Shown: one piece after another, positions 54,022-62,914 of the stretch
Layout of the letters: every line of letters begins with the position of its first letter
Position numbering within the stretch: position 1 is the stretch's first letter
From: NCEH01 sp043195125
GTDB taxonomy: Bacteria; Pseudomonadota; Alphaproteobacteria; Rhizobiales; Xanthobacteraceae
DNA length: 64,000 nt
Assembly (NCBI RefSeq): GCF_043195125.1
Contig: NZ_JBAFWR010000004.1
Direction: 5' to 3' (one strand)
The notes under the pieces: generated by a model
Database searches by the model: none
What the model saw: only the letters and a program-made list of their open reading frames with translations
Told to the model about the DNA's origin: nothing
Made by a program: the position numbers and the translations under genes

Positions 54022-55437
54022 ATGACGCGCGCCCTGCTTCACCCGGACCGCCTGTTTCCGGCTGATCCCACCGCCCGCGCCGTCGCCCGCCGCCTTTATG
54101 AGCGCGTGGCGCATCTGCCGCTCATCTCGCCTCACGGTCACACGGACCCGCGCTGGTATGCCGAAAACGCGCCCTTCCCCGACCCGGCGCAATTGTTCGT
54201 GGTGCCGGATCATTACATCTTCCGCATGCTTTACAGCCAAGGCATCCCCCTAGAGAAACTCGGTGTTCCGCGCCGCGACGGCGGCCCGGCGGAAACCGAC
54301 GGCCCTGCCATCTGGCGGCTATTCGCCGCCCATTATCATCTGTTTCGCGGCACCCCGACGCGGCTGTGGATGGACCATGCGTTCTCCACCTTGTTCGGTA
54401 TCGAGGAGCGCCTGAACGCTGAAAATGCCGACCGCCTGTACGATCTGATCGCGGATAAGCTCGCGACCGACGCCTTCCGCCCACGCGCACTGTTCGAGCG
54501 CTTCAACATCGAGGCCATCGCCACCACCGAGAGCCCGCTCGACCCGTTGAAATGGCACCGGATGATCCGCGAGTCCGGCTGGACCGGCCGGGTCGTCACC
54601 GCCTATCGGCCCGATCCCGTGGTGGACCCTGAATTCGAGAACTTCCGCACCAATATCGCTCGCTTCGGCGAGGTGACGGGGGAAGACACCTTTTCCTGGC
54701 ACGGTTATCTGGAAGCGCACCGCAAACGACGCGCCTTCTTCAAGAGTTTCGGCGCCACCTCCACCGACCACGGCCATCCGAGCGCCCGTACGGCGGACCT
54801 GCCCCATGCCGAGGCAGAGGCATTGTTCGCCCGCGTCACCGGCGCGGAAGGCGCTCGTCCGGATGATGCCGAACTGTTCCGGGCGCAGATGCTCACTGAA
54901 ATGGCGCGCCTCTCGCTTGAGGACGGGCTGGTGATGCAGATCCACCCCGGCGCGGTGCGTAACCACAATGGCGGCGTCTTCGCCCGCCACGGCCGTGACA
55001 TGGGGGCCGACATCCCGAGCCGAACCGAATATGTCCACGCGTTGAAGCCCTTGCTCGACCGCTTCGGCAACGAAAGCGACCTCACCATCGTGCTGTTCAC
55101 CCTGGACGAGACCGCCTATTCCCGCGAACTGGCGCCGCTGGCGGGCCATTATCCCGTGTTGCGACTTGGGCCGCCCTGGTGGTTCTTCGATAGCCCCGAG
55201 GGGATGCGTCGCTTCCGCGAACTGGCGACCGAGACCGCGGGCTTCTACAACACGGTCGGCTTCAACGACGACACCCGCGCCTTCCCCTCCATTCCCGCCC
55301 GCCATGATGTCGCGCGGCGGGTGGATTGCGCGTATCTCGCCGATCTCGTCACCACCCATCGCCTGGATGAGGACGAGGCGCACGAGGTCGCGCACGCCCT
55401 TGCCTATGGCCTTGCCAAGGCCGCCTACAAGCTGTGA
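54022..55437 (+). CDS. uxaC: Glucuronate/galacturonate isomerase
   Basis: Metal-dependent isomerase of 471 residues converting glucuronate to fructuronate and galacturonate to tagaturonate. The signature LPLISPHGHTDPRWYAENAPFPDPAQLFVVPDHYIFRMLYSQG includes the first metal His pair. TESPLDPLKWHRMI, MQIHPGAVRNHN and GFNDDTRAFPSIPARHDVARRVDCAYLA complete the amidohydrolase-like fold. It is followed 40 bases later by the reductase gene, the next pathway step. Confidence 0.96.
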   Translation: MTRALLHPDRLFPADPTARAVARRLYERVAHLPLISPHGHTDPRWYAENAPFPDPAQLFVVPDHYIFRMLYSQGIPLEKLGVPRRDGGPAETDGPAIWRLFAAHYHLFRGTPTRLWMDHAFSTLFGIEERLNAENADRLYDLIADKLATDAFRPRALFERFNIEAIATTESPLDPLKWHRMIRESGWTGRVVTAYRPDPVVDPEFENFRTNIARFGEVTGEDTFSWHGYLEAHRKRRAFFKSFGATSTDHGHPSARTADLPHAEAEALFARVTGAEGARPDDAELFRAQMLTEMARLSLEDGLVMQIHPGAVRNHNGGVFARHGRDMGADIPSRTEYVHALKPLLDRFGNESDLTIVLFTLDETAYSRELAPLAGHYPVLRLGPPWWFFDSPEGMRRFRELATETAGFYNTVGFNDDTRAFPSIPARHDVARRVDCAYLADLVTTHRLDEDEAHEVAHALAYGLAKAAYKL

Positions 55438-55477
55438 GGGGCGCTCTGCGTCCCGCTCCAAGCCCGAGAGATCCTTG

Positions 55478-56962
55478 ATGCGCCTATCGTCCACCACCCT
55501 TGCCCGATTGCCCCCCGACGTGCGGCTGCCAGCCTATGATCTGAACACCGTCGAAATCGGCATCGTCCATCTCGGAGGCGGGGCGTTTCACCGGGCCCAT
55601 CAGGCGGTTTATCTCGACGATTGCCTGGCGCGGGGCGCGCGCGACTGGGCGATCTGCGGAGCGAGCCTGCGGTCCGCCGAAACCTCGAACGCGCTCGATC
55701 CGCAGGATGGTCTTTACACGCTCGCGGTGCGCTCCGGCGCGGGAGAAGACCTGCGGGTCATCGGCGCGCTGCGCCGGCTGCTCGTCGCCCCGCGCGATCC
55801 CCAAGCCCTGCTGGCGGCGATGAGCAACCCGCGCGTGCGCATCGTCAGCCTGACGGTGACGGAAAAGGGCTATTGCCACGATCCCTCGACCGGCGCGCTG
55901 GACGAAGCCCATCCCGACATCATCGCCGACCTTGCGGCGCCCCATGCCCCGCGTAGCGTACCGGGGCTCCTGGTGGAGGCGCTGGCCCGCCGCCGCGCCG
56001 CCGGCATCGCGCCGTTCACCGTACTGTGCTGCGACAATCTTCCCGCCAACGGCAAGGTCGTCGCGCGGGTGGTGGCGCGGTTCGCGGCCTTGCGCGATGC
56101 CGACCTCGGCCGGTTCGTATCCGGCGAGGTCGCCTTCCCCTGCACAATGGTGGACCGCATCGTGCCCGCCACGACATCTTCAGACCGCGCCCGCATCGCC
56201 ACGCGCCTCGGGCTTGAGGATGCATGGCCCGTGATGGCCGAACCATTCTCCCAATGGGTCGTGGAGGATCATTTCCCCAGTGGCCGCCCGCGGTTGGAAG
56301 AGGTCGGCGTGCAGATGGTCGCGGACGTTCGGCCCTACGAGCTGATGAAACTGCGACTGCTGAACGGCGCCCATTCCACCCTCGCCTATCTTGGCTATCT
56401 TGCGGGCAAGGAGACCATCGCCGATACCATGGCCGAGCCCGCCTTCGCGGCGCTCGTGCGCGCGGTGCAGGACAGCGAGGTCACCCCGACCGTGCCGGCA
56501 CCGCCGGGCGCCGATCTCGAAGATTACAAGCGCGCACTGCGCGAACGCTTCGCCAACCCGGCGCTCCAGCATCGCACGTGGCAGATCGCCATGGACGGAT
56601 CTCAGAAACTGCCTCAACGCCTCCTGGCGCCGATCCGTGATCGGCTGGCGGCTGGGGCTGGCATTGAGCTGCTGGCGCTCGGCGTCGCGGGCTGGATGCG
56701 CTATGTGGCGGGCAGCGACGAGGCCGGCCAGCCCATCGACGTGCGCGATCCGCTGGCCGCGCGCTTCGCCGCCATCGCGTCCGAAGCGCAGGGCGATCCC
56801 GGGCGCCTCGCCGGCGGCCTGATGGGCGTGCGAGAGGTGTTCGGCACCGATCTTCCCGCCGACGGCCGGTTCACCGGCGCCGTCGCCCAGGCCCTTGCGG
56901 ATCTGTATCGCGAGGGCGCGATTGCCCGCGCCGCGCGAGCCGTTGCCGCCACGACCTCTTGA
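55478..56962 (+). CDS. Fructuronate/tagaturonate reductase (mannitol dehydrogenase family)
   Basis: NAD-dependent reductase of 494 residues in the UxuB/UxaB/mannitol dehydrogenase family. The Rossmann motif is IGIVHLGGGAFHRAHQAVYLDD. Other conserved segments are SLTVTEKGY, VLCCDNLPANG, FPCTMVDRIVPAT, EPFSQWVVEDHFP and the catalytic LMKLRLLNGAHSTLAYLG with Lys and His. As no mannonate dehydratase is seen but uxaA is, a tagaturonate-to-altronate role would complete the local route; sequence alone also fits UxuB. The start is ATG 55478, with GAGAG eight bases upstream. Confidence 0.9.
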   Translation: MRLSSTTLARLPPDVRLPAYDLNTVEIGIVHLGGGAFHRAHQAVYLDDCLARGARDWAICGASLRSAETSNALDPQDGLYTLAVRSGAGEDLRVIGALRRLLVAPRDPQALLAAMSNPRVRIVSLTVTEKGYCHDPSTGALDEAHPDIIADLAAPHAPRSVPGLLVEALARRRAAGIAPFTVLCCDNLPANGKVVARVVARFAALRDADLGRFVSGEVAFPCTMVDRIVPATTSSDRARIATRLGLEDAWPVMAEPFSQWVVEDHFPSGRPRLEEVGVQMVADVRPYELMKLRLLNGAHSTLAYLGYLAGKETIADTMAEPAFAALVRAVQDSEVTPTVPAPPGADLEDYKRALRERFANPALQHRTWQIAMDGSQKLPQRLLAPIRDRLAAGAGIELLALGVAGWMRYVAGSDEAGQPIDVRDPLAARFAAIASEAQGDPGRLAGGLMGVREVFGTDLPADGRFTGAVAQALADLYREGAIARAARAVAATTS

Positions 56963-57071
56963 TCCGCGTGCGCTTTAGCACGTGGCCCCGCTCTGCCATT
57001 TTACCCTGCCAGATCTCCCCTCGAACCCCATCACGCCGGCGCTCGCCGGTCTTTCTCCTCAGGAGTTTTTC

Positions 57072-57866
57072 ATGACGGACATTCAGCACGCCCTCCCCGT
57101 TTTCCCGGATCTCAAGGGCAAGGCGGTGCTCATCACCGGTGCCAGCACCGGCCTCGGCGCTGCGGCCGCCGAGGGCTTCGGCCGCAGCGGCGCGCGCGTG
57201 GCGGTGCATTACAACGCCAGCCGTGACAAGGCCGAGCAGGTGGCCGAGCGCGTGCGCGCGGCCGGCGGAGACGCCATACTCGTGGGCGGCGACGTCACAC
57301 ATAAGGATGCGCCCGCGGCCATTCTGGCCGCGACCTTGAAGGCCTTCGGCGGCCTCGACGTGCTGGTGAACAACGCCGGCGGCCTCGTGAAGCGGGTGCC
57401 CATCGGCGAATATAGCGATGCGCTTTATGACGCCGTGCTCGACCTCAACGTACGGCACGTGGTGGCGTTCATGCACCAAGCGGTGCCGCTGATGCTCGCC
57501 CAAGGCCGCGGCGGGTCGATCATCAACGTCTCCTCCATCGCCGCGCGCCACGGCGGGGCGGGCGGATCGGTGCTCTATGCGGCGGCCAAGGGGTTCATTT
57601 CCACCGCCACCCACGGCTGGGCGAAGGAACTGGCGCAGACCGGCATCCGCGTGAACGCCGTATCACCGGGCGTGATCGAAACCCCGTTCCACGACCGCTA
57701 TTCGACCCCGGCGCAGATGACGGCCATGCAAGCCACCATTCCCATGGGCCGGCTGGGCGTGCCGGATGAATGCGTCGGCACCTTCCTTTATCTCGCCTCG
57801 GCGGCTGCGAGCGGCTACGTGACGGGACAGGTGGTCGAGGTGAACGGCGGCCAATACATGCCGTGA
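57072..57866 (+). CDS. Short-chain dehydrogenase/reductase
   Basis: NAD(P)-dependent oxidoreductase of 264 residues. It has LITGASTGLGAAAAEGFGRSGARVAVHYN (cofactor), DVLVNNAGGLVKRVP, INVSSIAARHGGAGGSVLYAAAKG with YxxxK, and the C-terminal GYVTGQVVEVNGGQYMP. CAGGAG upstream fixes the ATG. It closes the uronate cluster on the plus strand, 109 bases after the reductase gene. Substrate is unknown; candidates are a uronate, a deoxyketogluconate or a sugar alcohol. Convergent with the isopentenyl-diphosphate isomerase gene. Confidence 0.88.
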   Translation: MTDIQHALPVFPDLKGKAVLITGASTGLGAAAAEGFGRSGARVAVHYNASRDKAEQVAERVRAAGGDAILVGGDVTHKDAPAAILAATLKAFGGLDVLVNNAGGLVKRVPIGEYSDALYDAVLDLNVRHVVAFMHQAVPLMLAQGRGGSIINVSSIAARHGGAGGSVLYAAAKGFISTATHGWAKELAQTGIRVNAVSPGVIETPFHDRYSTPAQMTAMQATIPMGRLGVPDECVGTFLYLASAAASGYVTGQVVEVNGGQYMP

Positions 57867-57894
57867 CGATGACGGGCGCGCCTTGCCGCGCGCC

Positions 57895-58929
57895 CTATTC
57901 CCCCGCCAGAAGCCGTGCGGTGCGCAGCGCGGCGAGATCGCGGGACCCGGTGCAGAAGCAGGCGATGCGCAATTGCGCGATGATCACCTCGAAATGCGCC
58001 ACGACCGCCTCGCTCGACAATACGGCGGAGGACAGCACCCCCGCCGCCTGCCCCGCAAGATCCGCGCCGAGGCGGATCGCTTTCGCCACGTCCACGCCAT
58101 CCCTCAACCCGCCGGAGGCGATCAAGGGCACGTGTGGACACGCCACCCGCACCTCGGCCAGCGCCCGCGCGGTGGGGATGCCCCAATCGGCGAAGGCTGC
58201 CGCGACGGCGCGCTGGGCCCCCGTGCCGCGCGCGCCTTCCACCAGCGCCCAGTTCGTGCCCCCCGCACCGGCGACATCGATCGCGGCGACGCCGTTATCC
58301 ACAAGCCGGCGCGCAAGATCGGCGGCGATTCCGAAGCCCACTTCCTTCACAATCACGGGAGCCGACAGGGTGCGCGCGAGCGCGCCGATGGCGTACAACA
58401 GGCCGCGCCAATCCCGATCGCCGCCCGCCTGGATCGATTCCTGAAGTGGGTTGACGTGCAGGATCAGGGCATCCGCTTCGATCATATCCACCGCGCGGCG
58501 TGCCTCGTCGAGCCCATAGCCCTGTGCGAGCTGGGCCGCGCCCAGATTGGCGAAGAGGGGAATATTCGGCGCAATCCGGCGCAATCCGGCATCGAGCCCG
58601 GCCGCCTGCCCCCCCTCCAGCACCACACGCTGGGAGCCGACGCCGAGCGCGATGCCAAGATGCTGCGCCGCTTCCGCCAGATGGCGATTGATCAGCCCCG
58701 CGGCCGCCGGTCCGCCAGTCATTGAAGAAATAAGCAGAGGTGCCGCGAGCGGGCGCGAAAGAAACGTCGTTGTGAGATCCACATCGTCCAGATGCAGTTC
58801 AGGCAGCGCGCGGTGCTCGAAAATCAGGCTTTCGAAACCGGTTTTTGCACTGGACGCGGCACGCCGGTCCGCCATCACGATGTCTATATGGTCTTGCTTG
58901 CGGCGCTGGATCTCGCTTTCCGCGTTCAT
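57895..58929 (-). CDS. fni: Isopentenyl-diphosphate delta-isomerase, type 2
   Basis: FMN-dependent isomerase of 344 residues interconverting IPP and DMAPP, unrelated to the type 1 zinc enzyme. Conserved segments are RRKQDHIDIVM, PLLISSMTGG, LGVGSQRVVLE, NLGAAQL, LHVNPLQESIQ with the catalytic Gln-Glu region, KEVGFGI, DVAGAGGTNWA and IASGGLRDGVDVAKAI. The ATG giving MNAESEIQRRKQD is the family start; an ATG 21 codons upstream would add an atypical Cys-containing extension. It is divergent from crtE and supplies the DMAPP primer for it. Confidence 0.94.
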   Translation of the reverse strand: MNAESEIQRRKQDHIDIVMADRRAASSAKTGFESLIFEHRALPELHLDDVDLTTTFLSRPLAAPLLISSMTGGPAAAGLINRHLAEAAQHLGIALGVGSQRVVLEGGQAAGLDAGLRRIAPNIPLFANLGAAQLAQGYGLDEARRAVDMIEADALILHVNPLQESIQAGGDRDWRGLLYAIGALARTLSAPVIVKEVGFGIAADLARRLVDNGVAAIDVAGAGGTNWALVEGARGTGAQRAVAAAFADWGIPTARALAEVRVACPHVPLIASGGLRDGVDVAKAIRLGADLAGQAAGVLSSAVLSSEAVVAHFEVIIAQLRIACFCTGSRDLAALRTARLLAGE

Positions 58930-59068
58930 CGCCTGAATCTCTTCTGCTTGACAGCAAGCCACCTTCAAGGGTTCTAGGGTCTGATCTAACATCATGCAAG
59001 CGCATGGAATCTGCCGAGCCCGCCCCGAAGGGGCCACGCGGGCCGGAGAGCGAGGAAGGGCCGGCCTG

Positions 59069-60037
59069 ATGACCCATGGCAAATCCCGGGACGGCGAAGT
59101 GCTGCATGCCGTCGAGGGCGGGTCGGCGATGGTGGGCGCGAGCGAGCGCTCGCCGGATCTGAGCTATCTGCGTTCGGTGGTCGACCGCCGCCTGGGCTTG
59201 CTGCTGCCGACCACGGCCTCCAATCCCGCCACGCTGCATGCCGCCATGCGCCATATCCTGCTGGCACCCGGCAAGCGCCTGCGCCCCCTGCTCGCCATGT
59301 CGGCGGCCCTGCGTCTCGGCGCCGACGAGCATGCGGTGCTGGATTGCGGCTGCGCGCTGGAGATGATCCACGCCGCCTCGCTCATCATCGACGATCTGCC
59401 CTGCATGGACGACGCGAAGCTGCGGCGGAACCAGCCGGCGACCCACGTCCAGTTCGGCGAGGACGTGGCGGTGCTGGCCGCCATCTCCTTGCTGACGCGC
59501 GCCTATGGGGTGGTCGCCACGTCCGCCGCCGTGCCCGCGGCGGCGCGGGTGGAGATCCTCGCGATCTATACGAGCGCGGTCGGCTCCCTCGGCTTGTGCG
59601 GCGGGCAGTTCGACGATCTGCGGCCGGTCCCCGGGCGGAGCCTCGCCGCCACAGAAGACGTCAACCGCCGCAAGACCGGCCTGCTGTTCACGGCCGCAGT
59701 GGAAGCGGCGGGCCTCGTGCATGAGGCCCGCGCGGACGACATGGAAGCGCTACGCGATTTCGCCAATCATGTGGGCCGCGCCTATCAGATCCTCGACGAT
59801 CTGCTGGATGTGCAATCCTCCGCCGCCGCGCTCGGTAAGGACGTGGGCAAGGACGAAGGCAAGGCCACGGTCATCGCCTCCCTCGGCGCCTCGCGCGCGG
59901 CGGGCTTGCTCGACAGCCATCTGCGCGGCGCGGCGGACGCCTCCGACCGCATCTCCCGCCGCAGCGATGTCGCCGACCCGCTGCGGGACTTCCTGCGCCA
60001 TGCCTTCGCGGGCCTGCCGGGCGTCGCCTTGCCGTGA
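59069..60037 (+). CDS. crtE: Geranylgeranyl diphosphate synthase
   Basis: Trans-prenyltransferase of 322 residues making GGPP (C20), the carotenoid precursor. The first aspartate-rich motif is SLIIDDLPCMDDAKLRRN and the second is YQILDDLLDVQ. LLAPGKRLRPLLAM and the FGEDVAVLAAISLL segment are also standard. GGAAGGG upstream supports ATG 59069 rather than the earlier frame start. The stop codon overlaps the GTG start of the ABC ATPase gene by four bases. Confidence 0.94.
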   Translation: MTHGKSRDGEVLHAVEGGSAMVGASERSPDLSYLRSVVDRRLGLLLPTTASNPATLHAAMRHILLAPGKRLRPLLAMSAALRLGADEHAVLDCGCALEMIHAASLIIDDLPCMDDAKLRRNQPATHVQFGEDVAVLAAISLLTRAYGVVATSAAVPAAARVEILAIYTSAVGSLGLCGGQFDDLRPVPGRSLAATEDVNRRKTGLLFTAAVEAAGLVHEARADDMEALRDFANHVGRAYQILDDLLDVQSSAAALGKDVGKDEGKATVIASLGASRAAGLLDSHLRGAADASDRISRRSDVADPLRDFLRHAFAGLPGVALP

Positions 60038-61014
60038 ACGCCCCATTGCCCCTGCGGGCTGCCGAGGCCCCATCGGCGGCGCGCAGCGCACCCGTGCTCG
60101 AGGTCTCCCATGTGAGCGCCCACTATGGCGCCCGCGCGGTGCTGCGCGACACCTCGCTTGCGGTCGCGGCAGGTGAAATCACGGTGCTGCTCGGCCCCAA
60201 CGGCGCCGGCAAGACGACGCTGATCCGCACCATTTGCGGACGCCTGCGCCCCGCCCACGGCACGGTGCGGGTGAAGGGCCATGACGCCCATCTGGGCGAA
60301 GCGCGCCGGCGCATCGGCCTCGTGCCGCAGGAACTGGCGCTCTATCCAAGCCTCACGGTGCGGGAAAATCTCGACGTCTTCGCCCGCCTCGCCGGCATGC
60401 CGCGCGCCGGCATCCCCGGACGGGTGACCGCCGTGATGGAGGCCGCCGGCGTGAGCGCGCGGGCGAACGAGCGAATCGACCGCCTTTCCGGAGGCTGGAA
60501 GCGCCGGGCCAATATCGCCGCGGCCCTGGTGGGCGAACCGGCGCTGCTGGTGCTGGACGAGCCCACCGTAGGCGTGGACCGCGACGCGCTCTCGGGCTTC
60601 GCCGACCTGCTGCGCGCGCTCGCGGCAGCCGGGCTCGCGGTGCTGATCGTGACACACGATCTGGAGCAGGCGGCGGCGGTGGCGGACCGCGTCGCCGTTC
60701 TGGTGAACGGGCATGTGGCGCTGGAGGGTCCGGTGCGCGCGCTCGTGGCGCGGCGCTTCGAGGGTGCGCGGCGGGTGGAATTGCGGTGGTCGCATCCGCC
60801 CGACGCGGACACTCGCGCCCATCTCACCGCTCTCGCGATCCTGCCGGACGCGACCGGTGCCACCTATGTCGGCAGGCTCCCCGCCGGCACCGGGGCGCTG
60901 GCCGATCTCCTGCTCACCCTTGAGCAGCGCCAGGTGATGCCGCGCGAAGTCTCCGTGCGCGAGCCGGACCTTGCGGCGCTCTATGCCGACGTGCTCGCCG
61001 AGGCGGGGCGATGA
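60034..61014 (+). CDS. ABC transporter ATP-binding protein
   Basis: ATPase of 326 residues. It has Walker A GPNGAGKTTLIRT, Q-loop LVPQELALYPSLTVREN, signature LSGGWKRRANIAAAL, Walker B LLVLDEPTVGVD and H-loop VTHDLEQAAAV. It resembles the drug/lipid exporter class paired with ABC-2 permeases. The C-terminal 80 residues form an extra domain of the kind seen after such ATPases. Both ends overlap neighbours by four bases (GTGA with crtE, ATGA with the permease). Its place inside a carotenoid operon suggests export of a carotenoid, glycoside or related lipid, or co-regulation only; this is inference. Confidence 0.92.
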   Translation: MNAPLPLRAAEAPSAARSAPVLEVSHVSAHYGARAVLRDTSLAVAAGEITVLLGPNGAGKTTLIRTICGRLRPAHGTVRVKGHDAHLGEARRRIGLVPQELALYPSLTVRENLDVFARLAGMPRAGIPGRVTAVMEAAGVSARANERIDRLSGGWKRRANIAAALVGEPALLVLDEPTVGVDRDALSGFADLLRALAAAGLAVLIVTHDLEQAAAVADRVAVLVNGHVALEGPVRALVARRFEGARRVELRWSHPPDADTRAHLTALAILPDATGATYVGRLPAGTGALADLLLTLEQRQVMPREVSVREPDLAALYADVLAEAGR

Positions 61015-62216
61015 TCGGCGCCATCATGAAAGCCATGGGGCTCACCTTGCTGCGCGACAAGGGCGCGCTGGTCATGACCTTCATCCTGCCGCCGTTGATG
61101 TTCCTGGTGTTCGCCGCGGTCTTCACCGGCGTGAGCGGCGACGATGCGCCGGTGAAGACTGCGATCGCCGACGCGTCCGGCAGCGAAGGCGGACATGCGC
61201 TTTTCCTGGCCATGCATAACGCGCCGCTGGTGAAGGCGATCCCGGTCAAGAATGAAGCCGCCGTGCGCGAAGCGGTGCGCTCCGGCGACGCCGACGCCGG
61301 GCTGGTGATCGTCTCCGACCCTTCGGCGGGCGGCAATGCGGCGCCCTTGCTGATCCTGGCCGATCCCGGCAGGGCGGCGGCTGCGGGCTTGCTGATGGCC
61401 CATGTGCAGAGCCTCATTTCCGAGCGGTTGCCGGAGGTCGGGCTGAAGCGGCTCGGCGCGCAGATGCAGTCCATCGTCGGCACCTTCACGCCCGAGCAGA
61501 CCGAGCAGTTCAACCTTGCCCTGGAGGCGAGCGCGGAAAGCGTCGCCAAGGGCGAGAAGCCGCGCGGCGGCGATTTCTTCGCCCGCCAGACCGTGGATTC
61601 GCTGAAGGCCCTGCCCACCGTCACCTATTATGCCGGCGCCATCGCCGTGCTGTTCCTGCTGTTCTCTTCGGTACAGGGCGCCGCCTCTTTGGTGGAGGAG
61701 CGCCGCTCCGGCATCTTCGACCGCCTCGTCATGATGCCCGGCGGCAGCAGCGTGATGGTGCTCGGCAAATTCGCCTTCATTACCCTGCAGGGGGTGTTGC
61801 AGGTGACGCTTCTGTTCGCCGTCGCAGGGCTCGTCTATGGTGTGGCGGTGCTGCCGCATTTCGGCAGCTGGCTCATCACCACGATCGCTGCGGCCGCCGC
61901 GACTTCCAGCCTCGCCCTGGCATTGGCCTGCGCCGCGCGCACGCGGCAGCAGGCGCAGACGCTCTCCACCTTCGCCGTGCTGATGCTCTCGGCGATCGGG
62001 GGCAGCATGGTGCCGCGCTTCCTCATGCCCGCGTGGCTGCAGAGCGCCGGCTGGATCACGCCCAATGCCTGGGTGATCGAGGCCTATCAGGCCAGCCTGT
62101 GGCGGGGCGCCGCATTGAACGAGTTGGCGCCTGCGCTTTTCGTTCTTATTTGCTATGCTGTGGCCGGCCTTATAATCAGCATGGTGCTTGCGCGGCGCCA
62201 TGTGCGGCTTGGCTGA
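61011..62216 (+). CDS. ABC-2 type transporter permease
   Basis: Membrane subunit of 401 residues. An N-terminal helix (GALVMTFILPPLMFLVFAAVFTG) is followed by a large periplasmic loop of about 170 residues. Then come five helices with the ABC-2 pattern FLLFSSVQGAASLVEERRSGIFDRLVMMPG and PRFLMPAWLQSAGWITPNAWVIEAY. Partner of the ATPase encoded upstream, with four-base overlap. Two hundred bases separate it from crtZ. The substrate is not known. Confidence 0.92.
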   Translation: MIGAIMKAMGLTLLRDKGALVMTFILPPLMFLVFAAVFTGVSGDDAPVKTAIADASGSEGGHALFLAMHNAPLVKAIPVKNEAAVREAVRSGDADAGLVIVSDPSAGGNAAPLLILADPGRAAAAGLLMAHVQSLISERLPEVGLKRLGAQMQSIVGTFTPEQTEQFNLALEASAESVAKGEKPRGGDFFARQTVDSLKALPTVTYYAGAIAVLFLLFSSVQGAASLVEERRSGIFDRLVMMPGGSSVMVLGKFAFITLQGVLQVTLLFAVAGLVYGVAVLPHFGSWLITTIAAAAATSSLALALACAARTRQQAQTLSTFAVLMLSAIGGSMVPRFLMPAWLQSAGWITPNAWVIEAYQASLWRGAALNELAPALFVLICYAVAGLIISMVLARRHVRLG

Positions 62217-62416
62217 AGGCGCGGTTTGGCTGAGGCGTCGCGTGCGGCCGCCGCGCCCAAGTCCAGGCCGCTAACGGAAGCTTGAGGCAGAACAAGGCAC
62301 GCGGGTCCGCATTTTGCTCGCATGATGGGGGCATTTGTTGCGCCCGCATTGTCCGGGAGCGGCCTCCACCGCAATCCAGCATCCGGGGCGGGCATCCTGA
62401 ACCTGAGTTTTGAACC

Positions 62417-62914
62417 ATGACCATCGCCTTGAATACGCTGATCGTCCTCGTCACCGTCGCCATCATGGAAGGCGTCGCCTGGGCGGCGCACAAATACATC
62501 ATGCACGGCTGGGGCTGGGGCTGGCATCGCTCCCACCACGAGCCGCACGAGGATGTGTTCGAGCGCAACGATCTCTATGCCGTCGTGTTCGCTTTGCTCG
62601 CCATCGGCCTGATCATCTATGGGGCGAACGGCTTCGGCCCGATCTATTGGGTCGGCGTGGGCATGACGGTCTACGGCTTCCTGTATTTCTTCGTGCATGA
62701 CGGGCTCACCCACCAGCGCTGGCCGTTCCGCTATGTGCCGCGCAACGGCTATCTCAAGCGCCTCGTGCAGGCGCACCGACTGCATCACGCGGTGGACGGC
62801 AAGGAGGGCTGCGTCTCCTTCGGCTTCCTCTATGCCCAGCCGGTGCAGAAGCTGCGCGACCAATTGCGAGAGACCCATGGCGGTTCGCTGAAGAACCTGG
62901 ACACCCGTTCGTGA
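62417..62914 (+). CDS. crtZ: Beta-carotene 3-hydroxylase
   Basis: Diiron membrane hydroxylase of 165 residues converting beta-carotene to zeaxanthin (or canthaxanthin to astaxanthin). The histidine motifs are HKYIMHG, HRSHHEPH, HDGLTHQ and HRLHH, in the usual spacing. Three hydrophobic segments are present. The stop overlaps the GTG start of crtW by four bases, so both modifications of the ring are expressed together. Confidence 0.95.
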   Translation: MTIALNTLIVLVTVAIMEGVAWAAHKYIMHGWGWGWHRSHHEPHEDVFERNDLYAVVFALLAIGLIIYGANGFGPIYWVGVGMTVYGFLYFFVHDGLTHQRWPFRYVPRNGYLKRLVQAHRLHHAVDGKEGCVSFGFLYAQPVQKLRDQLRETHGGSLKNLDTRS

